Shown: one piece after another, positions 10,999 through 23,150 of the stretch
Position numbering within the stretch: position 1 is the stretch's first letter
Layout: every line of letters begins with the position of its first letter
From: Acheta domesticus
Taxonomy: Eukaryota > Arthropoda > Insecta > Orthoptera > Gryllidae
NCBI GenBank assembly: GCA_031308135.1
Contig: JAHLJT010008756.1
Location: 68,690,172 to 68,754,171, forward strand
Direction of reading: 5' to 3'
Length of the DNA: 64,000 bases
Made by a program: the position numbers and the translations under genes
The notes under the pieces: model-generated
Databases searched by the model: none
The model's input: the letters and a program-made list of their open reading frames with translations, nothing else
What the model was told of the DNA's origin: nothing

Positions 10999-12049
10999 TA
11001 AGTATTTTATACGTTCATTGTAAATAATTCAAACATATTACTTGATTTCCTGACTTTTGGCTTATTTCAATAAAGTAGATTGATTATTTTGTACAGGTAT
11101 CCTGATATTTTTGACAATCAATAGTACTCAACTAAGATATGCTTTTTTAATATAATTAAGTTGTTACACAACGTGAACATTACAGCGTACGCTTTAAATT
11201 AACATAGAAAGCTAACATAAGGCTTACTTTCATCATTTTCATCAAGATTTAAATCGACTGTGTAGATTTCCCCTTCATAATTTCAATATCACGAATAGCA
11301 TATTTCACAATTTAATTAATTATTTTCTGTTCGCAATCAATATTTAACTGTTATATCCCTCGGTAAACTTAACAATTATTATCTCACCACGTCACCCGAT
11401 TTATCTGCTGCCTCGCAGTGGTCTTTAGACCTTCGCCAACGTTCCCACACCGTCACCGAAGGCATGGGTGGCTCCCCGGCGCTTTCTTTTGTTCATCTGG
11501 TGTGAAGGTCAATCGCTGGGCACTGCCAGCATTTAAATCCTGTTTTACAACATAATTTTTTGTCATTTATCTGTACAGAAAATGGATGTTCTTTTGGACG
11601 TTCATTTCTACGCGCTACTGTTTCGGTATCGAAACTGGATGAACGAAAATGTCTGTTACACACGGGTCATTTTGCTTTCTGCACACAATCGTGATGAAAA
11701 TAATTCCTGTGGATGCCCCAAAATGCGCTGACGATCAGACAGTTGAACATAGCATCTTTGGTAATAAATTACGTTAGGTTATATTAGGACTGAGCACGGA
11801 ACGAGACATTAGAACACAGTACATATTTTACGTCTCACTACATACTCACTTCACATTACAATCCAACCCATCATATTGCTCTCAAAACTGTACCAAAGAA
11901 ACAAACCGTACCACACGCATAGCGAACCAGAGTATGTTCAGAAAAGTGACATAAGGAGCGCGGTAGTCAAACTCGATGAAATCTGTACCGAAAAGTGAAG
12001 CATGCTTCCTTTTTTCGTACACAGTTCATCCCGTCTGTTCCGTCACTTT
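10999..12049. other. AT-rich stretch, nothing recognised
   Basis: A slightly GC-richer patch at about 11395-11500 shows no coding or repeat signature. Confidence 0.35.
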
Positions 12050-12345
12050 TCTGTACGACGAAAACTGATGAAAAAATGACCTTGTAAAACGGGCGAGCAA
12101 AAGCTGCGATCGTGTGCGGCGCGCGGGACGCATCTGGCCCAACGGCGCGCATCGACGGCCCGATCATTCCCGGTATTTAACGCGGGCCGACCGGCTGCTA
12201 GGATGGCGATGGCCGTCGATAGAGGCGGATTCGCCGCCCCGCTCACCTTGACAAATCCTTATCGCCACGGGTCACGCGCGCGCGCGCGGCCGGCCTCAAA
12301 CGCCGCTCTCCCGGCGCCAGCCCAGAGGGGGAGACGAGGCTCTTT
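12050..12345. other. CpG island, possible regulatory element
   Basis: CpG-rich sequence includes a CG dinucleotide run (CGCGCGCGCG near 12280) and the core GGTATTTAACGCGGGCC. Just outside its right edge is TGTTAATAAACAGACAC (about 12360-12376), which resembles a Fox-type binding site. No exon signature was seen. Confidence 0.45.
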
Positions 12346-14449
12346 GAACAGCCGTGGGCTGTTAATAAACAGACACATTAGTATTATTTAAACCATGATA
12401 GGGCCCACAATTATTTACGCCTGTCCCATATGGATTAATGCCTCCAAGGCCAATATTCGCAAACTCCAAATCATTCAAATTAATTTCTGAGATCCATTAC
12501 TACCGCCTCATGGTTCATTTCTAATAATCAGCTTCACAAGGAATTGAATGTAGAATCATTAGATCATCACATCACATACCTTGCCACAAATTTCTATTAC
12601 AACATCCATCAAATTCCATCAAATTCCAGCACTCACCGAATTCAGACTCACAAAAAATCCAATCCATAGAACGAGAATCCAAAATAAATTCCATGTTTTC
12701 TAAATCAAATTCGCAAACATAGAACCAAATTAAAGGACTTATAGTGGGACAGCTCCCAATTGTATAGTATGTAAGCTTAGAATAAGTTAGTAAGTATCAA
12801 AAATACATATGTAAAGTTTAAATAACTACCTATGTATCTACCTTCAGGGGAAAAAATAAATAAAAGCGGCGGGCTGTCGCTTCACTTTTATCTTCTTCCA
12901 TTTGCAATTTATTTGTTTCGTATGTTTTTTGCATTGTTTATGATTGCGGGCCGGAAGGCAATACACAGTATTAACGTTTACGATTTTAAGATTTTTAACA
13001 TACGGAATAAATTAACCCTGTTTGTTGATTTGTTTTGAAATACGTAAGTTGTCGTTTTTGGCCTTTTTAGCTCCCGATGTCTGATTTAATTATTAGGTCT
13101 TGTTGGGTACTTTTCTTACTTTTTCCTATTTATTATTTTTTGTATTTCACCTGGCATCAATCTTGATCAAGCTGGAATCCTAGCTGCAATCCTGGGAGTC
13201 ACGTTGCCATAGACGCGTTTTGTCTTTGCTAGTACAGGCGCGATATCAGTAAATGGGGTATTGAACTGTGAGTGGCTTAGTGAAGTGTAAAGAACGTCTT
13301 CCAGAAAAAAACCGGTATTTCAGTCAGTATTCTTGGATTTCTTCCTTTGATGCGGGTAGGATTTTACTGTCACTAGGAAAACCATCTCACGTTTGAGTAT
13401 GGCCTTCAACCTCTTTCGAAATTACTTTATTGTATCATTTTTGTTTCTCATTTGCCATACGAATATGATATTTTGCGCCGCAATTTCTGCCATAATAAAT
13501 ATGTTTAGCTTGCCAATTTTGTTAAAAATAAATATATTTTTGTCTACCAATCTTGAGCGGAATTACTGCCTGAACGTCTGTACTCCATTGTGATTAAAGG
13601 TCATTATAGTAGTCGAAAAAATAGAAGTCGAAAACAAAGTTATAAATAGAAGTATTGAGATATAAACATTAACTTGTGTGATATTCCATACATTATAATT
13701 GATTTTTAATATATTTAATTTTACTCCGTGGATTATGGTTTTTTAATTACCGAAAGCATGAAGTCGTTTCTTATGTTTTAAGTGTTAATGTAATGATTCG
13801 CAATTTTGTCTTACTCTACATTTCTTAATATCTTTAATCACAAGTTTTCTCATTAGTTTCCCTTAATGTCGAGATCAAAATAAATTCTACGTCTTTGTAT
13901 TTGTGACTCGTCAACCCTTCCTATTACGCATTTCTTCTCAGTAAAAAAGGTCCAATCGTTTTCTTCTAGAACGTTCCAAATCTGTATTATCGTTGAGCTG
14001 ACGCGTCTCAACATTCTTTACTACAAGTTTTCCATCGTTCATCGTTTTCGAGGAAAAAGATAATTTTCTTTGGTCTACTTACGGAACCAAGTTCTACTTT
14101 TAATTTCCAAGTACTACTTGTTCTCTATCTTTCTAATAAAAGAACGTACACCAACAATTTTCTTCAAATATAATTTGGGGACAAATGAGCAATACTTTGA
14201 TTAAAAACAATGTTAGTTTTATGAATTAGAATTATATTTTCATAATTATTAAGTCATATTTGAACAAAAACAAAAAATAGCAAGAAATTGTAGTGTTTCA
14301 AATCTGTCGTCAACAAACAACATCAACGCCCAAAGTATACTATTTCTGTCTTCCTGTGATGTCCTGAACCTAAAATATCGATGCTGGACATGTGGGATAT
14401 AGACGATGTTGAGAATTCTAATACAAATGCTCGTACAAATCTTAAAAGT
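12346..14449. other. Long AT-rich stretch, no gene recognised
   Basis: About 2 kb without a supported feature. Short direct duplications occur, such as ATCAAATTCC twice near 12608-12630. Open frames are 68 codons or less and match nothing known. Confidence 0.4.
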
Positions 14450-14800
14450 GTGCCGCCCTTCCGGGCACCTCTAACACGCCGGCTCGCTCTGAGGTTTTAA
14501 ATTCCAGTCGTATGGCCTGCGTGTCTTGTGAGAGGTGTCGACTGCCGTGCTTTGGCCCCGGCGGCGGCGGCGCCTGGTACGATCAGAGCCTCCGCCGCCG
14601 CCTCTGCTGCCGCCGCCGCCGCCGCCACTGTCGATCGAAACTTATTTACGAGGCACCGGTCGGCAGCGGCGAGCTCAGAGGACGCTGCGAGATGCAGGAG
14701 GCGCTGGAAGCGGTGAGGCAGCGGAGGCAAACGCGACGGCGTCGCGGAGAGGGTGTATCATAGGTGTGCGCACAGGGGGAGGGGTCCAGGGGGACCGTAC
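14450..14800. other. CpG island with GCC/GGC triplet runs
   Basis: The island contains GGCGGCGGC and CCGCCGCC runs near 14560-14630 flanked by unique GC-rich sequence. Overlapping frames on both strands encode Ala- and Arg-rich strings. It ends in a purine-rich G tract near 14770-14790. It is a candidate regulatory island. Confidence 0.45.
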
Positions 14801-16095
14801 GCTCTTCAAAGGGGACACGTAGTCACACGTAATAAAACAGTGTATTTACGTAAAATGATCAATTTCTGATTTTCACCCAATTTCAGATGATAATTTAGGG
14901 AATTGATACCCGATATTTGAAAAAAGACTGGAAACTATGTGGTAACCTCGTAAGTAATTCAGCATAAAACCAATTGTATTTAAAAAGTCAAGAGTGATCA
15001 ATGGATTACGAAATAAATGATCAAATATGACTGGAATCACCCTTTATTTCATAGTCCAATTGTGTTTATTAATTGTATCAACAAAATTACCTCATTATCT
15101 TTGTATTAAATAAAATACGTCGTTTGAAAATAAAGTGTGTGGTGAACAAAGGAGCCTAGTGAGTGACGGAGGAGCCCAGAAATAAAGTTGCCCTCTCTTG
15201 TTTTAAACTGCTCACGCGTGTGGCCGGTGGCCGGTTTCTTGAAAGTATTGTTTGTACGTATGTGCGTTCCGCGTTGATGTTTTATGTTCAAAATATAGCA
15301 GGGAGCAGAGATTTACTTTAGAATCTGTGTTATTTAATATCGCTAAGTTTAAGGTACAGAATTTGCGTCAGTTTTCTGTCAGAACTGTCGTAATTATTAT
15401 GAATATCTAATTCTAATTTTTAAATGTTGCTTTGTTTCTAAACAAATGATTGGTCATCAACACCAAAATAAAACCACGAAGAAAATAATTGATGTATTAA
15501 TATTTTATTTCTTGGAAAACAATAAAAACGAGAGGAAATGAAAATAAATAGAACTTGGAAATTAAAAGTAGAAACCATTAAATATGAACTATTAAGTACA
15601 ACCAAAAGAGATTAACAGTTTCCCCGAACTCATAATGGGGACAGAAAAAATGTGAGGTGTGGAAGTAATGAAGATCAAAATTTGCTATTAAAGGAAAGGC
15701 AGTAAAGAGACCAAGGAATGCGAATGTGGGAAATGGGATGTAAGTATAATGGCGTGTAGGGATTCTAAATGATTGACGGCGGTGTAAAGGTATCTTCCTG
15801 ACTATGAGGACGATGGATCACAGTTAATGACTCTTTAGACGATGAGGACAGTGTGAACGACGATGAGGTTTTGCACATGCGAGGACAACATTCAAGGGCA
15901 ACTAGAAGAGAAAAGAAAGGCAAAGACGTTGTGGGATGTTACCAACGAAGATTATAGCAGGAATTCAACAAATCTTGATTTTAAGAGATACACGAGTTAT
16001 CTGCAAAACCTACGGAATCAAGCATAACTCAGCCCATGAACGCTGAATACCATAACTGATAGTGAAAGAAGACGTAAGGGACCAATGAGCCGGAA
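14801..16095. other. AT-rich stretch, nothing recognised
   Basis: No gene or clear repeat was seen. Composition shifts gradually towards purine-rich on the plus strand after about 15540, before the minisatellite. Confidence 0.4.
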
Positions 16096-16098
16096 GTG

Positions 16099-16320
16099 AG
16101 TGTCGCGAGAGGGAGGGAGAGAGGAAGACAAAGGGAGGGAGAGAGGAAGACAAAGGGAGGGAGAGAGGAAGACAAAGGAAGGGAGAGAGGAAGACAAAGG
16201 GAGGGAGAGAGGAAGACAAAGGGAGGGAGAGAGGAAGACAAAGGAAGGGAGAGAGGAAGACAAAGGGAGGGAGAGAGGAAGACAAAGGGAGGGAGAGAGG
16301 AAGACAAAGAGAGGGAGAGA
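16099..16320. repeat. 22-bp purine-rich minisatellite, about 9-10 units
   Basis: The unit GGGAGGGAGAGAGGAAGACA plus two further bases repeats in tandem. Nine GAAGACAAA words can be counted at 22-bp spacing. Units 3 and 6 share a GGAAGG variant, which gives a three-unit (66-bp) higher-order pattern. The plus strand is nearly all purine. Frames stay open on both strands because the unit has few stop codons, so the long Arg/Glu- and Ser/Leu/Pro-rich frames here are not genes. Confidence 0.9.
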
Positions 16321-16476
16321 GATGGCGGGAGGTAGAGAGGGGTCAAATGGAGGGAGAGGGAGGGAAAGAGATGGCGGGAAAAAGAGAGGGATAGAAAGGG
16401 AGGAAGAGGAGGAGGGCGAGAGGGAGGAAGAGAGGGAGGAGAGAGGGAGGGAGAGTGAGTGTGAATGTGAGTGCGC

Positions 16477-16519
<43 letters not shown>

Positions 16520-16560
16520 GGTATATGTGGGTATGTGTATGTGCGTGAGTGTGTGTGTGG
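16321..16560. repeat. Polypurine tract followed by (GT)n microsatellite
   Basis: At 16321-16455 the plus strand is almost pure A and G with GGGAGAGAGGG words. It is followed by GTGAGTGTGAATGTG and a (GT)n run at about 16480-16510, then mixed GTGT/GTAT words to 16560. Mirror-symmetric purine tracts can form triplexes and GT runs can adopt Z-DNA; that is a known property of such sequence, not shown here. Confidence 0.85.
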
Positions 16561-16800
16561 GGGGAGAAGGGGAGCGCGCGCCTTCTGGAAGACGGGCAGA
16601 CGTGCGGGAGAGGAGTCGAACGAACTCTGCCGCCCTCGCGCCGCACCGCACGGCGCCGCATTCCGGACTTAAGGCGGCGCGCGGCCGTAAAATGTTTTAT
16701 TTAAGTCGGAGCCTCCTTTTTGATTCACGTCGGCGCCGCCTCGGCTGCACTGCACGGACGTGAGGAGGTATTGGGAGTCCCCCGCGTCCCTGCACTCCAT
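16561..16800. other. CpG island, possible regulatory element
   Basis: GC-rich sequence with CGGCGCCGC words surrounds an AT core GTAAAATGTTTTATTTAAG at about 16685-16704, which contains caudal/AbdB-like TTTTAT. The island directly abuts the GT repeat. No open frame is convincing. Confidence 0.4.
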
Positions 16801-17310
16801 ACACGTGCTTCGTCCCGACCTTTTTATTTTTTGTTTTTTTCTTTGACCGGAGGCACTGACACCGGATCTTCTGCAATATGTGCAGATATATTTGTATGTT
16901 TGTGGATCTTCTGCAATATGTGCATTTTTACTGAAGGGAAAATGTCGGTTTGTACGGATATAAGAATCACTGAAGTTGATGACTGTCCATGATATTTGTA
17001 TTGTCAATTTATGTACTCATCCAAACATGTAAAATCATCAATCATGTGATATCACTCGTGTCGCATGTTTGGTTTTTGAAATTAGTGAGTGAAGTGTAAA
17101 TAGAGTAAGGTAAAGCTGCGCAGTACTTATTGCGTATATTTCCAAGAAATAGTTATTACCAAAATCTATCTTCCTCGTAGACACATCTATAAACGTCTAT
17201 CGATGTTTAAATAGTTCTGCAAATAATAATTTGAAGATGTCATCATGCATATTCTCACCAAAGAAACCCGTATCATGGTTTTATCGTTTGTTTATGTAAC
17301 AACTTGTCCA
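16801..17310. other. AT-rich stretch with a 21-bp direct duplication
   Basis: GGATCTTCTGCAATATGTGC occurs twice, at about 16864 and 16903. Nothing else was recognised. Confidence 0.45.
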
Positions 17311-17529
17311 GCGCGAAAGTGGCGGCCGCGACATTTGACTCTTCCCGGAGATTCGCACTCTCAAAGAACAGCCCGCCGCGCAGCCTCGCAAGTGCTTCGC
17401 TTTTTCGCGTCCAAGGCTGCGCGAGCGCTATGGGCATTAGAAACGTATTAGAACATGGCGCAAAAACGTTTGGGTGGGGTAGCGAACAGATGAACGTGCG
17501 GGCAGCGGAGCAGACGGGTTGGCAGGTGG

Positions 17530-17895
17530 ACGGGTAGACGGGTGGGCGGGTGGACGGACGAGTGGACGGACGAGTGGTCGGACGCGTGGGCGGATGAGTG
17601 GACTGGCGGGCGAGCGGTCGAGCAAGCGGCCGGGCAAGCAGCCGGGCGAGTGGGCGGGCAAGTGGGCGGGCGGGTGAGCGGGCGGGTGAGCGGGCGGGTG
17701 AGCGGGCGGGTGAGCGGGCGGGTGAGCGGGCGGGTGAGCGGGCGGGTGAGCGGACGGATGAGCGGGCGGGTGAACGGGCGGGTGAGCGGGCGGGTGAGCT
17801 GGCGGGTGAGCGGGCGGGTGAGCGGGTGGGTGATCTGGCGAGCGAGTGGGCGAACGAGTGGGAGAGCGCGAGGGAGAGCGCATGGGCGAGCGAGT
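17530..17895. repeat. 12-bp G-rich minisatellite
   Basis: The unit GAGCGGGCGGGT repeats about 14 times at 17650-17830, with degenerate units on both sides (GACGGACGAGTG and similar). Because 12 is a multiple of three, each frame encodes a tetrapeptide repeat (such as GRVS) and stays open on both strands. This explains the long frames, which are not taken as genes. The plus strand has G-runs with quadruplex potential. The array abuts a SINE A copy at about 17897. Confidence 0.9.
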
Positions 17896-17896
17896 G

Positions 17897-18150
17897 GGCG
17901 ATTTTTCCTCGGGAGGTGGTGGTGATCTTCCCCCGCTAGATGCTGATATCCGGCGCCGACTTACCGTTGGCAAGTGGGGTTTCCCCCAAACGAGTACCAC
18001 CCCAGACGGGACAAACTTTAAGCTCCCGACCGGTCTATGGTAATGTAGTGCATGTTAGTGTGTGTAACTAGGGGTGAGGATAGAACAAGGAATAGGATGG
18101 AAAGATCGCGCGTGATCCGTGGCCCGTTTGTTTGGGTACTGCTCCGTCCT
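17897..18150 (-). repeat. SINE family A copy 4 (partial)
   Basis: Read on the minus strand, the segment shows the family body: CAGTACCCAAACAAACGGGC, CGCGCGATCTTTCC, the ACACACACTAACATGCACTA region, and the 3' part with CCACCACCTCCCG. The tRNA-like head is missing. G-rich repetitive sequence lies on both sides, so the copy seems to sit inside a G-rich repeat block. Confidence 0.8.
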
Positions 18151-18500
18151 TTGCCGGCAAGTGAGAGTGCAGGCGAGTGTGCACGTGTGCGAGTGAGAGA
18201 GCCAGTGATCGGAAGGGGGAGCGTGCGTGCGGGCGTGTGAGTGACCTAGCCAACGGGGAACGATCGTGAGACCGTACGGGTGAACATGTGTGCGGTCGGA
18301 AGAGTGATAGGGCGGGCGAGAGGCCGAGTGTACAGGAGGGTGAGAGAACTGGCGGACTAGCGGGCGGATTGTCGGTAGGGCGGGCGGGCGAGGGATCGGC
18401 GAGCTGTCGTGCGAGATCATAATGTATCACAATGCGGCACGCGAGTGCGATGCGATGCGATGCGATGGGATGCGATGTGGCGACCCGCTGGGAAAGACCC
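18151..18500. repeat. G-rich cryptic repeat with a GATGC microsatellite
   Basis: Words such as GCGAGTGTG, GGGCGGGCGAG and GCGGGCGGAT resemble the minisatellite on the other side of the SINE. A pentanucleotide run (GATGC, about five units) lies at about 18448-18475. The minus-strand frames here are composition effects. Confidence 0.65.
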
Positions 18501-18639
18501 GGCTCCGCTAGGCAGTCAGGCGTCACGGGAGACGATCGTTAGTATCGTTACATGTTTTCTGGCCTCAGGGTCGAGCAACGGGCTGGCATTATCCAGATCT
18601 TTTCACTCGCTGCAACTGCGCAGAATACTGCACAGCTAG

Positions 18640-20540
18640 CTCCACTATTACTTCTGTTGTAGGAAGAAGAGGTAAATTGCGCCTAACAGGGAATTATTAT
18701 GAAAGATGAATGGATCAGCACAAAATGCATACTCACACTGGGATATTTACCTACACACCTTGGTTTAGATGATACCCATCAGATTTCTCCGTGAACAAGG
18801 TCATTTACTTAATTATGTTATGCAATGAAAGGCAGTGTTCGCATCAATCCTCTTTGTTTCTAGTTTCACGTTGATGTTTGACATTTCTTTCCGATACGTA
18901 CTTAGAATCCATTTTTTAGAAAATTAGGAGACGCATTACTGGTTTAAATTCTCGAGAATGAGAAATATTAATTTTATTTATAATATCGATGACTAATTTA
19001 TAATACTTTCAACAAATAAAGCATTAATTACATTTTTCTGATATTTTCTGTTTTCCTTGAAAAATGAAAAACACGAAATTTTTATCTCCCGAAAGACTTT
19101 TTTCTCTTTTGTAAGTTCTGGTATATTGTCGCAAATCTGCGAACTAAGGCCATTGAGAAAATTATAGTTGAGTTGAAATTCGGAATATCTTTAAAAAACT
19201 TTTGAATTCTAATTTAGTTAAAATTACAGCAAATGTGTTGGATTATTTTCTACTGATTGAAGTACAGTATCATTACCATAATAAATAATGGTTGATACTG
19301 AATTACTGTAGGGTTTTTCAAAAAATACAGTCCAATTTTTATTTTCCGTATTTTAAATACCGAGTTTAAAAACTAGTTCGTTCATCTGTTCCATAATATT
19401 TGTTTTTTCAACAAATTAAATTGGATGACCGAATTGATAATTGAAAATGTAAATAGGTCGTATTACTAAATGGGACTTCAAACAATATTTTTGTAAGCTA
19501 TGCGGCTAAAAACTATAGCACGGTACACGTATGAGAAGTTTAGGAATTGCGAACAAAAATCCAACAGTTGAACAGATATAAATTATGTGTTATTGACTGT
19601 TGTGCTTTCTTCCTAATGCAGTACCGCAAGTATGATAGGATCAAATTCTTATCCCGTTTTTGACTTATCAATACCATTCAAAATGATTACAGTATATATT
19701 ACAAATGCAGCGTCCTTTTTTAAGACACACAAATTATTTGCAAGAATTTTCTGCAAATGATATTTCACTTACGCCCGATGTGAAAAATACGTAGATGGGT
19801 CTGCAATACGGAATGTTGTTTGAGTGTGGGAAGAGGGTATAAGGAGTGCCAGAAAATCATACGAAAACCTGCCAGAACCTAGACTTCGACTCCACATTTA
19901 GCAAGCAAGATCTCATTTCTCGAATTTGACGATGGAAAGCTAACGCGGATGCTGTTACAAAAAGGCAGATAATCTCTAGTATATTATTTATAATATTCAC
20001 AAGATATGACTATTTATAATATCTACACATTATGTCACAAATCCATATTAAATATCTATTAACCCTGAAAGTACACTGGTACCCAAATTGGACCTAATTT
20101 AGATAATAATGAAATGGAGCTATGGTTGTATTACAGGCAAAGGCGAGAACATTGAAAAAAACCGCCGCGAATACCCTTTCTCCGCCCAAATTCCAAATGG
20201 ATTGACCGGAAATGATATTCAAATCTCAGCAGTGGAATTTGAGTGTACTCACCTCTACAACAGGAGGTGCACTAAACAATTTCCTCATTGATCGGAAGGT
20301 CGAAGGATTCGAGTTCGGACGATCGAGGAATCTTCACAGTAGCAATACGGCTGGGTCAAATTCAACTGACTATCGGAGAAGTCTCGCGCTCGGATGCTGT
20401 GATTTTTTCTATCAATACGATGGGAATGCTCGTGCCTTTTGCCCACACCTCTCCCCTTAGACACTTATACTGACATAATGTTCGGGCCCACAGCAAAGCA
20501 GAAATAAATACGTTTATTTCACAAGCAAGGCAGAACAGTT
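18640..20540. other. Long AT-rich stretch, no gene recognised
   Basis: About 1.9 kb with no supported feature. Open frames are shorter than 85 codons and match nothing known. Confidence 0.4.
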
Positions 20541-20860
20541 GAATTGCGTAATCGGCAGAGCGCGGCCGTTGAGCCGGTGAAATCACGTATCGCCCTCACA
20601 TCCGCTGTTCCGCGAATTCTCCAACGGACGGGCGGAGGCGGCTCGCACGTGTGCGCCTGGCCATCTCGCCCCCCCCCCAGCTCAGAGCAACGGACAAAAC
20701 CGCCAGATCATTGCAAATACAGATCAAATTGCAAATGGTAATTGGCCATCGCCATCCCCACCTCTGCCGCGCGTGAGAGTCCATTCCTAACGTCTCTGCC
20801 CCAACCGAATTCGGCTTAACAGAATTCGGTAGTTCGCATAAAGACACCGTGCAAGATAGT
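20541..20860. other. GC-rich island with paired ATTGCAAAT motifs
   Basis: CpG-rich sequence at about 20560-20690 leads into two ATTGCAAAT words at about 20712 and 20728. These resemble POU octamer or C/EBP sites and are followed by GGTAATTGGCC. GAATTCGG occurs twice near 20808-20827. This is a candidate regulatory element; factor assignment is speculative. Confidence 0.35.
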
Positions 20861-21440
20861 CGCGTGTGTTCAGGGCTCCGCGCAGTAGCGTGTAAAGAAT
20901 GTATAATCGTGCAAATGAGCTGCATACGGCTCGCACATAAATTGTTTAATCGTGGCAGTGCACGCTTTAATTGTGTCTGTCGCTCTTGCGTGGGTTTGCG
21001 CTCGCAATTTTGGTTGAACTATGTAACTCGCGGCTGCTTCTGGTCGGCACAAGGTAGCCACGGCGGTCCACGGAGTCACTACAATAACTATGCTTGCACA
21101 GGTGTATTAATGCACCAAGGGAAATTTTCATGTTAATATTGTGCTTCTTGTGCATTTACTGTGTTAATACTGTGCATTTACTTATTAAATATTGTTTGTG
21201 CTGGAAATTTGTTCATGAATGCATCCTGCACTCCTGCGCCAATCCCAAGAGCTATCAAAGGGTTTCGGGACTACTGTACTTCATCAATACAGTCCATTCA
21301 TACAGTCCACTCATGAACATTATGTGTATAGTAGCCCCGAACACATACACTACATTGTCTCTCATACGGAGAAACCAGTTGGAAGCTTAGAGCTTGCTGT
21401 GGCTGGGGCTCACCCAGAGATATGACTTGCTGGAGGAGGA
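20861..21440. other. No certain feature
   Basis: Mixed composition with overlapping short open frames. Part of this may belong to the dispersed repeat that follows, but I cannot fix its boundary. Confidence 0.3.
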
Positions 21441-21920
21441 GATACCTGGGGCTGAACAACACGCTACATGTATTGAATTTTGAATTGAATTGAATTATTT
21501 TACGTGGCGAGACTCAGGCCATGAGGCCCTGCTCGTCCGTCTGAACACGCAAATTTCGCTACACTCCTTTCCCCGGATAGAGCGGACGCAGGTATTGCTG
21601 AGGCGACGAAACCGGCGATTTGAATTTAGCTCAGAGGCTTCATTTAGGCTTGAGGATCTTTTACATGCAAGTAAATCTACTAACATTGGACAGCCGGCTT
21701 TACTTCCCCTCCGAAGGATATTTTTCGCCCCGCAAACACGTTGGAAGGCGCCTGATCTTATACTCCGATTTAAACACAGCTTCACTTCAAGATCACGACC
21801 TGATCGGAGAAGGGATCACTGTCTTCCAACCGGGAGCTCCTGTACCAACAATATGTCATAACGAAGTTCCCGATTGGATGAGAGACCCTCCCTCAGTTCA
21901 GTTCGTGACCTTGAAGTGAA
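21441..21920. repeat. Candidate dispersed repeat with (TTGAA)n junction
   Basis: A pentanucleotide run (GAATT/TTGAA, about 21475-21497) is followed by GC-moderate sequence starting TACGTGGCGAGACTCAGGCC. A microsatellite at the edge of complex sequence is typical of a LINE or SINE 3' end. Open frames of 96-123 codons overlap on both strands and match no protein I recognise. The call needs a second copy. Confidence 0.3.
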
Positions 21921-21954
21921 ACTGCGTTTAAATCGTAGTATTTTTTAAGGCAGG

Positions 21955-22005
21955 AAGGATCACCACTAGGAAATATGAACTACACTTATCGGAACAATGT
22001 CCTTA
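21955..22005 (+). repeat. SINE family A 3' tail fragment
   Basis: The segment aligns with the family A 3' region (GATCACCACT, then TGAACTACACTTATCGGAAC). Only about 50 bp remain. It lies immediately before another tRNA-headed repeat. Confidence 0.45.
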
Positions 22006-22054
22006 CTAGTCGTCAATCCGGAAACATAAATATTCACACTCAATTTTAAATTGC

Positions 22055-22290
22055 CGACCTGGATAGCCGAGGTGGCTAAGAGCGTGAACCGTCTCAGCGC
22101 TTCGGTCCAAAAGGTTGCGAGCTCGAGTCCCGCCATGCGCCTGGTTGTTTGTATGTTGCCTCTCATCTGTCGTCGCGGAGTGGCTCGCGTACTGCTGATC
22201 CCAGATCAGAGGATCCCGCAAGTGCGTTGGTGTTTAGTATATGGTCGAATATGCGTTCTATCAGGACGTATAGGTTAACTGGCTATTGGC
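22055..22290 (+). repeat. tRNA-headed SINE, family C
   Basis: The segment GATAGCCGAGGTGGCTAAGA has an A-box-like GGTGGCTAAGAGCG. A B-box-like GGTTGCGAGCTCGAGTCCCG follows about 50 bp later. The body differs from families A and B and ends with GGATAAAAGCCCTAGGGG plus a short A-run near 22310. It is too mispaired to be a functional tRNA. No clear target-site duplication was seen. Confidence 0.55.
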
Positions 22291-22369
22291 TGGATAAAAG
22301 CCCTAGGGGAAAAATTTTCTGAATTTCCTTGTTCTTTGATTGGTTTTACTTCCTTGATCTGCGCACGAG

Positions 22370-22760
22370 TGGCGGTCGCTGCTCCCCGCTTTCACTGCAG
22401 CTCGCGCTCGTCCTTCGTGCATTTGCGCGTCCTCGCCTCCCGCTCCCCGCCCCCGCCCCACGCCCTCGTCCTCACCCGAGCCCCAGAGCGCCCGTGCGGC
22501 CCGCCGCCGCTGCAAGAGGCGCTAAGCGGCGCGGGTGCGGGCGGTTAGCGCTTGCATCCAGTGCAGGTCAGTGGGCCACTTCGCACCCGCGCGCCAAGTG
22601 GCGAGGCACTTTCGGAAGAGCTGTCGACACCTGGTTATCGAGCCCTGATCCGTTGGCGAGCGGCGAAAACAGAGCTCGTTCGCGCATGGCGCCATCCACC
22701 TACTAGCTGCCGTCGATGCGGTCTTTTAACATCGACGCTACCGCCGGCGACAGGGCTGCC
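22370..22760. other. CpG island
   Basis: GC-rich sequence with C-rich words (CCCCGCCCCCGCCCC near 22447-22461) runs to about 22560, with a less extreme shoulder to 22760. Frames are open on both strands because of composition. Possible regulatory DNA. Confidence 0.4.
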
Positions 22761-23087
22761 AGGTTGGAGAATTTTGTTCGCAAAATGAGGATTTTTGTTC
22801 GTTGTGGGGAAAGAATGGAGAACACGAATGGACAGGGAAATGTTTGGAAATTTTTTGGGGGAAATTATATTCATCTACTATGAATAAAAAAAGAACAATA
22901 GAGTTTGTTCTCTCTCATTTTTATATTCCAAAAGAGAAAAATAAACGACAGGCATAGAGAAAAAATCATTAGAAAAAACAAAGATGTAGGGCTTTCAGCA
23001 GCTCAAAGGACAATGAATGGTTGATCACTCATCAGGCCAGCTATTACAAGTGAATCCGATTTTGGCTTCATTCTTCCCCTTTTAAGC

Positions 23088-23118
23088 CTTATTATTGTTA
23101 TTGTTATTGTTATTGTTA

Positions 23119-23150
<32 letters not shown>
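23088..23150. repeat. (TTATTG)n / (TTA)n microsatellite
   Basis: A compound simple repeat: about six TTATTG units followed by about nine TTA units. A minus-strand frame reads it as a poly-Asn tract, which is an artefact. Confidence 0.95.

Noticed and set aside
16099..16320. Regularly spaced 22-bp repeats considered as a CRISPR-like array
   Set aside because: Units are directly adjacent with no unique spacers, and the genome context is eukaryotic; this is a minisatellite.
16010..16672. Frames up to 210 codons rich in Ser/Leu/Pro or Arg/Glu
   Set aside because: Explained by the 22-bp purine minisatellite and the GT repeat; no start context and no unique domain.
17437..18000. 187-codon minus frame with a HPPA-type repeat and the matching plus frames
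   Set aside because: Produced by the 12-bp minisatellite, whose length is a multiple of three; both strands stay open.
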